Source: Lentisphaeria bacterium (lineage in GTDB: Bacteria; Verrucomicrobiota; Lentisphaeria; Oligosphaerales; Oligosphaeraceae). Taken from it: 40,924 bases of DNA. Under the pieces are notes generated by a model. That model did not search any database, was not told the DNA's origin, and saw nothing but the letters and a program-made list of their open reading frames with translations. The translations under genes and the position numbers were made by a program. The stretch lies in assembly GCA_016303095.1 (NCBI GenBank), contig JAEDMH010000005.1, positions 1-40,924 of the forward strand, written 5' to 3'. This document shows, piece after piece, positions 7,501 through 16,114 of this stretch (position 1 is its first letter; each line of letters starts with the position of its first letter).

Positions 7501-9314
7501 CGCAGATGCTTCTGCGTCGGGAGATGACCCTGCAGATTCACGGGCCCCGTGTGGCGGCTCCCGGCGATAGGCTGAATGTGGTCTTCTCCATGGAGAATCA
7601 TCGCCTGCCTGCCGGAATCGCCCAATGGGCGGCCGAGGTGGAGGGGGGAACCCTGGAAACCTCGGGAGCGGGGCAAGTGGAGTTGGCGCCGGGGAAGGCG
7701 GGTTCCGCGGGCATTGTGGTCACCGCAGGCCAGGGGGAGCGTCTTCGCATTCGGGTGACCCTTTCCCTGGGCGGGCAGAAGGAGACGGGGGAATATGCCC
7801 TGGTGCTGCGTCCTGCCGTCTCCTATCGGGAAGTGGCAGAGAGTGTGACCCTGGCTCCCGGGGAGAGTCGGGAGTTTGAGGTGGAGCGCTGGGGCTCCTT
7901 GGAGGCCGGCACCACCGCCTTGGCCATCACGGGAGGCTTGAAGTGGTTGGGAGAATATCCCTATGGGTGCCTGGAGCAGATGGTGTCCACTGCCTTCCCG
8001 TTGCTGGGCGTGGAGAAGTTGGCGGAGCAAGGGCTGGTGCCTTCCCTCTATGCCCAGGCGGCCCGGCAGAAAATCCAGGGGGTGTTCCTGGATTTGGGAA
8101 CGAAACGTTGCCGGAATGGATGGCTCTCCATGTGGTCCGGGGGAAAGCTGGTCTGGGAAGAGGGCTCCCTGTATGCCTATCTCTTCCTGCTGGAGGCGGA
8201 AAAACGGGGGTATCCCCTGCCACGGGAGTGGCGGCGGCAAATCGTGGAAAACCTGAAGCGCACCCTGAACCAGACCGGGGATGCTCCCGAAAAACGGGCG
8301 ATGGCCACCCTGGTTCTGGCCTGGGCGGAACCCCGCAGCGTGGAGGCCTACGGACATCTCCTTCCCGAGGAAGCCTGCGATGCCTTCGGAAGATTCCTGA
8401 AAGCGGTGGCCTTGCTGAAGGGCGGACAGGCGGCCCAGGGGAAAATTCTGCTGGACAAGGCCCTGGAGGAAACCGGAAATTGGCTGGGGAGGGAAGGGGA
8501 ATACACGGGGTTGGATTCCTCTGTGCGCCGCCTAGGCATGGGCCTGTGGCTTCTGTGCCAGGTGATGCCCGAAGATCCCAGAATCCCCTTGTTGACGGAA
8601 GCCCTCTTGAATGCACGCAATCGGGAGGGACACTGGGGCTCCACCCAGGAAAATGCCTGGGCGGCCCTGGGACTCTCCGCCGCTCTCCGGGGCCAGCCCC
8701 AGGGAAATTTCGCCCTGGAATGGAAGGAGGCCTCGGCTTCGACGGCGGAAACCACCCGCCTCCCCTTGCATCTGCCCCGGGAGGGACGCTATCTCCTGCG
8801 GAACGTGGGGGAGGCGCCCCTGCGGGTGACCCTCCGAGCCCGGAAGGCTTCCCTCCAAGAGAGCCAGCCGGTGTCCCAAGGGCTGTCTGTCCACCGAGAA
8901 TACCGGGATGAGAAGGGGGAGGTGGTGACCGCCTTCCGCCCTGGCCAGCGGATTCAAGTGTGTCTCCAGGTGCGGGTGACGAATCCGGAAGCGGGAAGCT
9001 ATGTCCTCTGCGACTTGCTGCCTGGCGCCCTGGAAATCGAGGACGAACAGCTGTTGACCAGCAGCCGTCTCCAGGAGCCCATGCCGGGGGAGGGAACAAA
9101 GGGACAATTCCGGCGGATGGAGAAGCGCTTCGACCGGTTCCTGGGATTCGGCGACAGCGCCGACGGAGACTTGGAGGCCCGCTACTGGACCCGGGTGGTC
9201 TCCTCCGGCGTCTTTGCCATCCCCCCGGTGACGGTGGAATCCATGTATCGCCCCGCCTTGCGGGCCTCGGAACCTCCCCCTGCGGCCTCCATGGTGGTGG
9301 AGGAAGCGCCTTGA
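4599..9314 (+). CDS. Bacterial alpha-2-macroglobulin-like protein (YfhM type), thioester-containing
   Basis: A 1571-residue periplasm-facing protease trap of the bacterial A2M family, thought to protect the envelope from foreign proteases. Residues 8-27 are one hydrophobic segment (VLWGIVLVILGISLTGNLLW) with no lipobox Cys, so it looks like an uncleaved signal anchor rather than the lipoprotein seen in Escherichia coli. Many beta-sandwich MG-type domains follow. The thioester motif is YPYGCLEQM, with Cys1124 and Gln1127, inside the helical thioester domain (about 1100-1380). A C-terminal MG/receptor-like domain runs to the end (VTVESMYRPALRAS). The ATG follows GGGGAGATTAGG. pbpC starts 3 bases after the stop, the classic pairing of this subfamily. 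Confidence 0.95.
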   Translation: MGRGTGVLWGIVLVILGISLTGNLLWWKESRRGGEASPQEKVVSQESPTPMPPREQEPVLAGELEEETVAKPQLLIRRADWDEDSSGLTLELSRPVPSLLGEHIEIQPALASAPHVVDFGDGWVYLSGPFQPSTLYTIQVKDEGEVAVTVAESPRRPSRALFRTNGSQFPLSSPFWNLPLSTENLRGELLVKVYAPYPNQLLSFLDNPQDTSFSQCVTTCRFPVESRENVPQNLSLELAQVGIPRQAGIYYVTIQDSQGSEYRKRGRLVLVSDLGVTATAYGDEVAVGVRSLEDGRALPHAQVQLWSAKKQLLAEGVADAQGIARLTLPPIADKTDAPRHVLVRQNGDLAFCDIFHAPGTQETLDCFLFGERGLCRPGESIRFHALMRRKEGQSVGGMPVEFTLRDNRGKVLESRKATVDEGGFCQAEFSLPPQAALGLYGVSLHVPGEEETALARENFLVSEALPQQIRLTLEGEGVEKDSALALRGRGEFYYGSPLAGRECVLNVRGGDGVFRPRGFEEFSFGFPGGRHTALRLQGAGRLDDQGNYALSLPLGNTEDFVGNPVEYQVEATCFPGGGMRPVTAGTVVRCHYGKWYLGGRKGEHPTGRCALRLAAVSPEGQELPLPSALTYILFRQEWNYVLRTQGDGSLSREWEKREAEILRGPVALTEGWLLLPEAVTPGEYRLEIRDAQGRGRLQMEFWHGAGGGRRLRDPRSLVFTLDKERYLPGETATLSFHSSSAGEGMVVAGGEGISSTLGFPVKPGENQIQVPIPQDTLRGTWHAHVTVAIRETPESDPRLLAGLAELPVNQEAHRLKVVWDSPEEARPGDDVTLSIQLRDAQGNPASGEAVLWGVEEGALALTGFATPDPFAFFHGPQRREPGFFHSYGLLYPILNAGTEHIGGGAALAAKFAPPWTEATQKVALLYLGTVQVPESGVASLQAALPEHVGSLRLMAVAAGKAGVGRGEAQMLLRREMTLQIHGPRVAAPGDRLNVVFSMENHRLPAGIAQWAAEVEGGTLETSGAGQVELAPGKAGSAGIVVTAGQGERLRIRVTLSLGGQKETGEYALVLRPAVSYREVAESVTLAPGESREFEVERWGSLEAGTTALAITGGLKWLGEYPYGCLEQMVSTAFPLLGVEKLAEQGLVPSLYAQAARQKIQGVFLDLGTKRCRNGWLSMWSGGKLVWEEGSLYAYLFLLEAEKRGYPLPREWRRQIVENLKRTLNQTGDAPEKRAMATLVLAWAEPRSVEAYGHLLPEEACDAFGRFLKAVALLKGGQAAQGKILLDKALEETGNWLGREGEYTGLDSSVRRLGMGLWLLCQVMPEDPRIPLLTEALLNARNREGHWGSTQENAWAALGLSAALRGQPQGNFALEWKEASASTAETTRLPLHLPREGRYLLRNVGEAPLRVTLRARKASLQESQPVSQGLSVHREYRDEKGEVVTAFRPGQRIQVCLQVRVTNPEAGSYVLCDLLPGALEIEDEQLLTSSRLQEPMPGEGTKGQFRRMEKRFDRFLGFGDSADGDLEARYWTRVVSSGVFAIPPVTVESMYRPALRASEPPPAASMVVEEAP

Positions 9315-9317
9315 GCC

Positions 9318-11471
9318 TTGGCTGACGCCGCCCCCCATTCTTCTAGGCCGGGACGCTCCCGGTCTCTCCTCCGTCACCTTCTGCTGGGGGGACTGCTCCT
9401 GGGGATCGTGGCGCGGGGGGGCTTTTGGCTGGGGGTGAGGATGGTGGGCTGGCCGGGGGATGCGCCACCTCTTCCCCAACCTTCCGTGCTGTATTGGGAT
9501 GGGGCGGGGCAACTGATTCATGTGGAGCGGGGGGGGGACTACCGCTGGAATTTCCCCCTGTCCTATGAGGAATTCCCCCAGGAGTGGATCCGATTTGTCT
9601 TGGCGGTGGAGGATCGGCGTTTCTGGGAGCATCATGGGGTGGACTGGCGGGCGGGCATGCGGGCGTTTTGGCAGATGCTGAAATGTGGCCGGATCGTCTC
9701 GGGGGGCTCCACCATCACCATGCAGGCGGTCACCATGCGGACGGGGCGTCGTCGCACCCTGGGGTATAAACTCCGCCAGATTTTCCTGGCCTGCCAGTGG
9801 GAGCAATCCCACACCAAGGAGGAAATCCTGGAGGAATATTTCAATCAACTCCCCTTTGGGGGAAAACTCTATGGAGTGGAAGCCGCCGCCCAATACTACT
9901 TTGGACGCCATGCCCGTGAACTCAACCGAAACGAGATGATTCTCCTGGCGGGCCTCCCCCAAAGCCCCAACCGCTATCGGCCCGACCGATTCCCCGAAAG
10001 GGCCCTGGAACGCCGGGAAATGGTTCTCCATCTCCTGATACGCCATGGCGCTCTCACCCCTCAGGAGGCAGACCGAATCCGCCAGGAACCCCTGCGATAC
10101 CGACAGTTCTCCACCCGACTCTGGCCGCGCATGGAGGATCCCCAGTTCCTCCTCATGGCCAAAGCGGCCTGCCCAGGACGCAGGGAATACCGTCTCTCCC
10201 TAGATTCCCAGCTTCAGGAACAGGTGAGGGCGGCCCTGCAGCGCCAAGTGGAGCGCCTGGAGGGAGTGGAGGATGGGGCGGCTCTGGTGGTGGAGAATGC
10301 CACGGGACGGGTGCGAGCCTGTGTGGGAACTCTGGATTACTGGCGTCCGAAGGACGGGGCGGTGAATGGGGCCATGGCCTGGCGCTCTCCCGGCTCCGCC
10401 TGGAAGCCCTTCTTGTATGGAGAGGCTCTGTATGGGGGATGGCTGGTGGCGGAGACGCGACTCCTGGACGCCCCCCTGGCCCTCCCCGATTATCGCCCCG
10501 AAAACTATGACGGCACCTTCCGGGGAGAGATAAGCGCCCGGGAAGCCCTGGCGGATTCCCTGAATACTCCGGCCGTGCGCCTTTTGCAACAGTTGGGCGT
10601 GGAACGCTTCCTCCGGCTGCTGGGACGCCTGGGCATGCTCAAGGCCTCCCCCCCCTCCCTGGCGGAAAAGGTGGGGCTCTCCCTGGCCATCGGCGGCACG
10701 GAATCCACCTTGGTGGCCCTGGCCTCCGCCTATGCCCGTCTGGCAGGCGCCCCCGGGGAACTGTCCTGGCTCCAGGAGGTGGCGGAACGGAAGGAATCCC
10801 GCGAGGAACTCTGGAATGAGGGCGCCCGGCAGATGCTCCTCTCCATGCTGCGCCGCCCCCTTCCCGGGGCAGGGGAGCTCCCTGTGGCGTGGAAGACAGG
10901 CACTTCCAATGGAAACCGGGATGCCTGGTGCTTTGTGGTGACGCCCCAATGGACCGTCGGAGTGTGGCTGGGCAACAAGAATGGCTGTGCCTCCTCTGCT
11001 CTGGTGGGAACCACGGCGGCCGCCCCGGTGGCCGGCACCCTCATCCAGACCCTTTCCCGGGAGGCGCCTCCCCTTTGGCCCGCCTGTGAGGAAACTCTGT
11101 GGCAGCGCCGCCCCCTGTGTGCCCGGAGCGGACTGACCCCAGGGCCGGATTGCGGGGAAACCCGGCTGGGGTGGACCATCCAGGGAATTCCTTTGAGGCG
11201 CTGCGAGGTATGCGGAGACAGAGAGGCAGAGGTCGGGCGACAAGTTCGGGTGCTTTCCCCTGCTCCAGGAGAATATCATCTTGAGGGAACGCCAGAGATC
11301 TCCTTCCTCCTGAAAACCCAGCCCCCCCAATGCCATCTCTATGTCAATGGAGAATATTGGGGTAGGCACGCCTCGGGGGAGACTCTGCGCCTGGGCAAGG
11401 GGAGCTATCGTCTGGTTCTGTGGGCGGGGGAGGAATGGCGCCCCGGAACCCTCTCCCTGCAGGTGCGCTGA
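9318..11471 (+). CDS. pbpC: Penicillin-binding protein 1C (bifunctional transglycosylase/transpeptidase)
   Basis: A 717-residue class A PBP that polymerises and may cross-link peptidoglycan. A membrane anchor lies at about 17-42. The GT51 domain has catalytic Glu98 (VEDRRFWEHHGVD) and GGSTITMQ. The transpeptidase has SPGSAWKPF (Ser360, Lys363), SLN and KTG at 526-528. The C-terminal PBP1C-specific domain (about 630-717, starting SPAPGEY) is present. The start is taken as TTG at 9318, 3 bases after the A2M stop, because later in-frame starts would lose the membrane anchor. A2M next to PBP1C is a conserved pairing, thought to join wall repair with protease inhibition after envelope damage. Confidence 0.95.
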   Translation: MADAAPHSSRPGRSRSLLRHLLLGGLLLGIVARGGFWLGVRMVGWPGDAPPLPQPSVLYWDGAGQLIHVERGGDYRWNFPLSYEEFPQEWIRFVLAVEDRRFWEHHGVDWRAGMRAFWQMLKCGRIVSGGSTITMQAVTMRTGRRRTLGYKLRQIFLACQWEQSHTKEEILEEYFNQLPFGGKLYGVEAAAQYYFGRHARELNRNEMILLAGLPQSPNRYRPDRFPERALERREMVLHLLIRHGALTPQEADRIRQEPLRYRQFSTRLWPRMEDPQFLLMAKAACPGRREYRLSLDSQLQEQVRAALQRQVERLEGVEDGAALVVENATGRVRACVGTLDYWRPKDGAVNGAMAWRSPGSAWKPFLYGEALYGGWLVAETRLLDAPLALPDYRPENYDGTFRGEISAREALADSLNTPAVRLLQQLGVERFLRLLGRLGMLKASPPSLAEKVGLSLAIGGTESTLVALASAYARLAGAPGELSWLQEVAERKESREELWNEGARQMLLSMLRRPLPGAGELPVAWKTGTSNGNRDAWCFVVTPQWTVGVWLGNKNGCASSALVGTTAAAPVAGTLIQTLSREAPPLWPACEETLWQRRPLCARSGLTPGPDCGETRLGWTIQGIPLRRCEVCGDREAEVGRQVRVLSPAPGEYHLEGTPEISFLLKTQPPQCHLYVNGEYWGRHASGETLRLGKGSYRLVLWAGEEWRPGTLSLQVR

Positions 11472-11547
11472 AGGGTGCGTCGAGGGGGCGCAGGATTGCG
11501 TCCGTCTGACGCGGCAGGGAGGAAATCACGGGGGGGGGGAGAGCGCC

Positions 11548-11577
11548 TTGAAGACTTTGGCATGGCCTGTGCTTTAT
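11548..11577 (+). promoter_or_regulatory. Weak candidate promoter for the hsp20 pair
   Basis: TTGAAG (11548-11553), an 18-base spacer and CTTTAT (11572-11577) lie about 100 bases before the first Hsp20 start. The left half CCTTGAAG resembles a heat-shock sigma-32 -35 element, but the right half does not match well. No CIRCE element was seen. Confidence 0.2.
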
Positions 11578-11678
11578 CCCGAATTGTGCTTCAAGAAAGG
11601 CGGGAGCGCCTCCCCCTCAGAAAACTTGGCGAGGCGGTCCTGCATGAGACGAGAGAACGTAACAGAGGAGAAAACGAA

Positions 11679-12074
11679 ATGAGACTGATTTGCCCCCCAA
11701 CTTCTATGGTGAATGATGACATCTGGCGCATGTTGCAAGACGTTTTGAAGGGATTGCAGGACGAAACTCCCCAACAGGAGAGACGCCGGGTGAGAGGGTT
11801 CCGCAAGGGAAAGGACGGGAACTTCTTCCTCCATGTGGAAGCTCCCGGGCTGAAGGCGGAGAATCTGGAGGTGGAGTTCCAGGATGGCGGCGTCCGCGTC
11901 CAGGGCAAGACCCCGGAGGCGGAGGAGGCCTACCAGAATGAAATCCGGTACTTCTTCATCCTGCCAGAAGAGGCGGATGCGGACAAGATTCAGGCCACTC
12001 TGCGGGAAGGCGTGCTGACCCTGCGGGTGCCCCCCAAGGCCGACGCCGCCACTCGGAAAATCACCATCGCCTGA
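11679..12074 (+). CDS. Small heat shock protein, Hsp20/alpha-crystallin family (first copy)
   Basis: A 131-residue ATP-independent holdase that binds unfolding proteins in the cytoplasm. The alpha-crystallin domain covers about 40-131, with FFLHVEAPGLKAENLEVEF and the closing GVLTLRVPPKADAATRKITI strand pair. The A-x-x-x-G-V-L-T-L signature of the family is present as REGVLTLRVP. The start follows GAGGAG at 11665-11670; an in-frame extension upstream lacks family similarity. A second Hsp20 follows after 80 bases, and they share clear similarity along the crystallin domain, so they are probably tandem duplicates that form mixed or separate oligomers. Confidence 0.95.
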   Translation: MRLICPPTSMVNDDIWRMLQDVLKGLQDETPQQERRRVRGFRKGKDGNFFLHVEAPGLKAENLEVEFQDGGVRVQGKTPEAEEAYQNEIRYFFILPEEADADKIQATLREGVLTLRVPPKADAATRKITIA

Positions 12075-12154
12075 GTCCAAACGGCAAGGCACCCGTAGGT
12101 GTAGATACAGACAAAAAGGATTTGGCCCAGCTTGGGCCCTTAGGAGGAAATACA

Positions 12155-12592
12155 ATGAACGAAATCAAAGTGAATCATGGGAATCAGGAAAAGCAGGTCT
12201 GCCGCTCTGACAGGAATTGCACCTTCGATCCCTTCGCGGAAATCTTCGGACTGCCGGTGATGCCCTTCTTCGCCCGTCGCGGCGAGATGGCTCCCCGGAG
12301 AGTGGAGGGATTCCAGAAGACCAAGGACGGTTCCTACATCCTTCATGCGGAAGTCACGGGCATGAAGGCGGAAAACCTGGATGTGGAATTCCGGAACGGG
12401 GGCATCGCCGTCAAGGGTAAGACCGCCGGCGAAGAGGATGGGGAATCCTACTCCAACGAGGTGGAGTACTTCTTCACCCTGCCAGAAGATGCCCAATCCG
12501 AGAAGATCCAGGCGAATCTGGCCGATGGCGTCCTGACCTTCCGGGTGCCGGCAAAGGCGGAGAACGCCCCGCGGAAGATCACCATCGGCTGA
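12155..12592 (+). CDS. Small heat shock protein, Hsp20/alpha-crystallin family (second copy)
   Basis: A 145-residue paralogue of the preceding gene. The alpha-crystallin domain is at about 50-145 (YILHAEVTGMKAENLDVEF, DGVLTFRVPAKAENAPRKI). The N-terminal arm is longer than in the first copy and contains FDPFAEIFGLP, a typical oligomerising arm. A strong TAGGAGG ribosome site at 12141-12147 fixes the ATG at 12155. The unit ends in a strong intrinsic terminator 50 bases later, so the pair is probably one heat- or stress-inducible transcript. Confidence 0.95.
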   Translation: MNEIKVNHGNQEKQVCRSDRNCTFDPFAEIFGLPVMPFFARRGEMAPRRVEGFQKTKDGSYILHAEVTGMKAENLDVEFRNGGIAVKGKTAGEEDGESYSNEVEYFFTLPEDAQSEKIQANLADGVLTFRVPAKAENAPRKITIG

Positions 12593-12642
12593 TGACTCAA
12601 GGCCGCTGCCTCCCCTAAATAGGTGACGACGACCCACCCCAC

Positions 12643-12689
12643 GGGCGGGAGACGATGTCTTCGGATGTCGCCTCCCGCCCTCTTTTTTT
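12643..12689 (+). terminator. Intrinsic terminator of the hsp20 unit
   Basis: The outer stem GGGCGGGAG (12643-12651) pairs with CTCCCGCCC (12672-12680). The stem continues inward with one mismatch and two wobbles to a C(TTCG)G tetraloop at 1259-12464 relative spacing, i.e. loop 12660-12663, and seven T follow at 12683-12689. The UUCG tetraloop adds stability. Confidence 0.9.
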
Positions 12690-12854
12690 GCCTGCGGAAC
12701 ACGGAACACACAGATGGATCTTTTGCGGGGGCGGTTCGGCATCTGGCATTTGGGATGCCTGGTTGCCCTGTGCCGCCTCTGGGGAGGAAATGCCCTGGCG
12801 GACACCCCCTTCCCATGGCTTCCCCGGAGCAACTTTCCTGGGGGATGGCGGGAA

Positions 12855-13070
12855 ATCCCCCCCCCCGCCTGCGGGGGGGGAAGGGGGAGGGAATCCGCTT
12901 GAACCCCGTAGGGGTGGGAGGATCGCTAGACGGGGGTGAAGGGAGGCCCAAAGGGCCGACCGAAACCCCCGGCAAGGCCAAAATAGGAATCCGAACCCCG
13001 TAGGGGTGGGAGGCCCGGTTTCGCCGGGGGTGAAGCGTAGCGCAACCCCCGGCGCCTGCTTCCGGGGGGG
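12855..13070 (-). repeat. Dispersed intergenic repeat, copy B (inverted)
   Basis: The reverse complement of this stretch matches copy A (4010-4215) along its length, including a 40-base exact match at 12910-12949. Two ACCCCGTAGGGGT hairpins (near 12903 and 12995) mirror those of copy A. It contains C10 and G8 runs (12857-12866, 12873-12880). Together with 12690-12854, where I see nothing convincing, it makes up the gene-free stretch between the hsp20 terminator and the acyl-CoA dehydrogenase. Confidence 0.85.
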
Positions 13071-13243
13071 GAGGGATGGCGAGAATCCGGAGGGGCAAGC
13101 CAGGCGGAAGGGCGGGGGACGGGTTACATTATCCCGCTACGTTGGGGAGGCTGGGAACCCAGGGGGAAGATTTCCCGGTACTCCCTCCTCCCTCCCTCCC
13201 TTTTCCGGCTTTCCCCATCTCTTACTCCCCCCTCTCTCTGGAC

Positions 13244-14953
13244 ATGAGCGAAAACTTCTTCCTGGACAACAAGGATCTGCAATTTCATCTCGCCCACACG
13301 GATCTCTCCCGGGTCTACGCCCTCCGGGAAGAGGGTTTCACCCAGGGCGAGACCTTTCCCGGCGCTCCTGCTTCCCTAGAAGAGGCCCAGGCCCAGGCCA
13401 GGAAACGCCTGGAGGAGGTGGGAGAGCTGTCCGGAGAAGTCTTCGCCCCCAGGGCGACGCAGGTGGATCGGGAGAATGTCCATCTGGCGGGAGGCAAGGT
13501 GGAATATCCCCATGGAACCCAGGAGAATTTGGCCGCCATCCGGGAACATCATCTGGATGGGGTGACCCTTCCTCGACGCTACCAGGGGCTGAATCTGCCC
13601 ACCACCATCTACACCATGATGACCGAGATGGTCTCCCGGGCTGACGCCTCCCTCCAAAATCTCTTCGGCCTCCAATCCATCGCCGAGACCCTGCATCGCT
13701 TCGGCAGCGAGGAGCAAAAAGATCGGATGCTGCCCCGCTTCGCCACGGGAGAAGTGGATGGGGCCATGGCCTTGACGGAGCCTGAAGCGGGGAGCGACCT
13801 CCAGAGCGTCCAGACCAAGGCCATCCAGGATCCCGAGACGGGAAAGTGGTATTTGGAGGGAAAGAAGCGGTTTATCACCAATGGGCGCGCCAAGGCCCTC
13901 CTGGTGTTGGCCCGAACCGAGCCCGGCACCACCGATGGCCGCGGCCTCTCCATGTTCCTGGTGGAGGCCTGTCCCCAGCTGAAGATCAGCGGCATTGAGG
14001 ACAAGCTGGGACTCCATGGCTCGCCCACCTGCGAACTCACCTTCGACCATGTGCCTGCGGAATTGGTGGGCAGCCGGCGGATGGGCCTCATCCGGTATGT
14101 CATGAGCCTGATGAATGGCGCCCGTCTGGCCATCGCCTCCCAGGCTGTGGGCATTGGAGAGGCCGCCTATCGCTGCGCCCGGGAGTATGCCGCCAAACGC
14201 CACCAGTTCGGGAAATCCATTGATCAGATCGGGGCCGTGAATGCTCTTCTGGTGCAGATGCGCACCGCCGTTCTGGCGGGCCGCAGCCTCCTCTATGAGA
14301 CCAGCAAGGCCGTGGATCTCCGGGATGCCTTGGAGGAGCGGGTGCGTCGGGGAGAGGCCTCCGACGAGGAGCGCGCCCAGGCAAAGGAGTATGGCCGTCT
14401 GGCGGATGCCCTCACGCCCATGGCCAAGGCCTTCAACACCGAGATGGCCAACCGGGTGGCCTATGATGGCATTCAGGTGCACGGCGGAAAGGGATACATG
14501 CGGGATCATCTGGCGGAACGCTACTATCGGGATGCCCGGATCACCAATATCTACGAGGGAACCACCCAACTCCAGATTGTGGCCGCCATCGCCGGCGTGA
14601 AGAAGCGCACCCTGAAGGGGCGCATGGACGAATTGTGCGCCACGCCTCTGGAAGGAGAGGCCGCCGCCCTGCGCGCCCGCATTGAGGCGTTGCGCCCCCG
14701 GGTGAACGAGGCCATCGCCATTGTGGACGGACACCATGACAACACCCGGTTCTTCGATCAGATGGCCTACGCCGTGGTGCGCATGGAGACGATTCTTTTC
14801 GTGGGATTGCTCCTGCTGGAGGAGACCCGCAGGGAGCCTTCCCGCCTGACCCTGGCCCGGGAGTTCCTCCGGGAGTATCTGCCGGAGTTCCAGATGCACT
14901 GGCTGACCGTCCAGGAAGAACAGCTTCCGGATGCCGCCGTCCTGGAACTGTAG
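13244..14953 (+). CDS. Acyl-CoA dehydrogenase family flavoprotein
   Basis: A 569-residue FAD enzyme that would introduce a trans-2 double bond into an acyl-CoA and pass electrons to ETF. Family phrases are AMALTEPEAGSD (substrate/flavin loop), KRFITNG, RHQFGKSIDQIGAVN-like (here KRHQFGKSID), VHGGKGYMRDHLAERYYRDARI and IYEGTTQLQ, whose Glu is the usual catalytic base position. It is longer than short-chain enzymes (about 380), with an extra N-terminal helix region and a C-terminal helical domain of about 130 residues. The ATG at 13244 has no good ribosome site; an in-frame extension to 13076 runs into the intergenic repeat and is rejected. A TTACATTA box at 13124 may be its -10. No ETF genes are adjacent. 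Confidence 0.93.
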   Translation: MSENFFLDNKDLQFHLAHTDLSRVYALREEGFTQGETFPGAPASLEEAQAQARKRLEEVGELSGEVFAPRATQVDRENVHLAGGKVEYPHGTQENLAAIREHHLDGVTLPRRYQGLNLPTTIYTMMTEMVSRADASLQNLFGLQSIAETLHRFGSEEQKDRMLPRFATGEVDGAMALTEPEAGSDLQSVQTKAIQDPETGKWYLEGKKRFITNGRAKALLVLARTEPGTTDGRGLSMFLVEACPQLKISGIEDKLGLHGSPTCELTFDHVPAELVGSRRMGLIRYVMSLMNGARLAIASQAVGIGEAAYRCAREYAAKRHQFGKSIDQIGAVNALLVQMRTAVLAGRSLLYETSKAVDLRDALEERVRRGEASDEERAQAKEYGRLADALTPMAKAFNTEMANRVAYDGIQVHGGKGYMRDHLAERYYRDARITNIYEGTTQLQIVAAIAGVKKRTLKGRMDELCATPLEGEAAALRARIEALRPRVNEAIAIVDGHHDNTRFFDQMAYAVVRMETILFVGLLLLEETRREPSRLTLAREFLREYLPEFQMHWLTVQEEQLPDAAVLEL

Positions 14954-15076
14954 CCACCCCTCTCCTGCCTCCCCGCTGTTCTGACGGCCGATTGCCCCCG
15001 GGAGGGAGGAGAGAAAGACGCAAATCGAGGAATCATCCCGGCAAAGAGGAAGCAGCCGCCGGGGAGGATTGTCTGA

Positions 15077-16078
15077 ATGAGAAAGACATTGTTTTTGATG
15101 CTTGCCCTGTCGGCTCTGGTCTGGGCCGGGAATGTCTCTGGAAGCTCCCCCGCCCAACGCCGCCAGGAGTTGCGGGAAGCCGGGGAGAAGGGAACCCTCA
15201 CCGTCCAGGAGTTGGCCGCCGATCTGGAGAAGGAAGAGGATCCTGTGCTCCAGGGCACCCTGTTGCGGCTGATGGTCCAGCAAGGAGAGGCGGCGGTCCC
15301 CTGCCTGCGGCAGATGGTGGCCTACCATTCCCAGGCCTCTGTGCGGGAACGGGCCTTCCTGGCCTTGTGGAATATTCAGGAGGGGAATTGGGACGAGGAG
15401 ACCTTGCGGGAAAGCATGGGAAGCCGGGATGTGGTGGTGCGCCGCCTGGCAGTCCAAGCATTTCTTGCCCTGGAGAATCCCTCGGATGCCCTGCAGCAGA
15501 CAGGAGAGGCATTGCTGAAGACGGAGAAGGACGCCCAGATTCGCGACCTTTTGGTGAAGGCCACCTGGCCGTTCCATCGGAATGTGCCCCTGCTGAAGGA
15601 CCGGCCGGACTGGGATCACGAAGTGGTGATGAAGGCGGAATATCCCCTGCCTCTGGAGGGATGGGCCTTCCGCACCGATCCTCCGGGAAATCTCCATGCC
15701 ACGGAAAAGGCCTATGAGGCGGAGTTCAATGACGCCGGGTGGAAAAAACTGGACATCGGCAAAACCTGGGAGGCCTGCGGCGTCCCCTACGATGGCATCG
15801 CCTGGTACCGACGCACCTTCAACGCCCCCGAAAAACCCGCCGTCGTCCATGCGGCGGAACTCCGCTTCGACAGCGTGGACGAATCCGCCTGGGTCTGGCT
15901 CAATGGACAGTATGTGGGAGAACACGACATGGGACCCGTGGGCTGGAATGTCCCCTTCTCCCTGGATGTGACAGACTTGATCCGCTGGGGAGAACCCAAC
16001 CAAATCACCGTGCGTGTCCAGGATGTGGGAGGAGCCGGCGGGATCTACAAGCCCGTCAAACTCCAGGTCATGGAATAG
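15077..16078 (+). CDS. Secreted protein: HEAT-like helical repeats plus GH2-type sugar-binding jelly roll
   Basis: A 333-residue exported protein. A signal peptide is at 1-22 (MRKTLFLMLALSALVWAG). Residues about 25-165 are helical and repeat-like (AVPCLRQMV, VVVRRLAVQAFLAL), resembling HEAT/PBS repeats. Residues about 190-333 resemble the N-terminal galactose-binding-like domain of GH2 enzymes: W-F-R, IAWYRRTF, LRFDSVDESAWVWLNGQYVGEH and the closing VRVQDVGGAGGIYKPVKL. No catalytic barrel follows, so this is a carbohydrate-binding or scaffold protein, not an enzyme by itself. GGGAGG at about 15062 supports the start. It precedes the large LamG protein and may share its substrate. Confidence 0.8.
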   Translation: MRKTLFLMLALSALVWAGNVSGSSPAQRRQELREAGEKGTLTVQELAADLEKEEDPVLQGTLLRLMVQQGEAAVPCLRQMVAYHSQASVRERAFLALWNIQEGNWDEETLRESMGSRDVVVRRLAVQAFLALENPSDALQQTGEALLKTEKDAQIRDLLVKATWPFHRNVPLLKDRPDWDHEVVMKAEYPLPLEGWAFRTDPPGNLHATEKAYEAEFNDAGWKKLDIGKTWEACGVPYDGIAWYRRTFNAPEKPAVVHAAELRFDSVDESAWVWLNGQYVGEHDMGPVGWNVPFSLDVTDLIRWGEPNQITVRVQDVGGAGGIYKPVKLQVME

Positions 16079-16114
16079 GGCATTCTTTATAACTTCTTAA
16101 TCATAAAGGATTTA

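Noticed and set aside
5688..8357. 889-residue minus-strand frame inside the A2M gene
   Set aside because: Shadow of a strongly supported gene; Pro/Gln/Gly-rich, no domain.
12743..12762. Sigma-54-like TGGCAT-N5-ATGCC
   Set aside because: About 480 bases from the next gene, inside unstructured spacer, and the -12 half is only a partial match.
12714..12902. 62-residue frame with a signal-peptide-like N-terminus
   Set aside because: It runs into repeat copy B and its C-terminus is translated repeat; no ribosome site.
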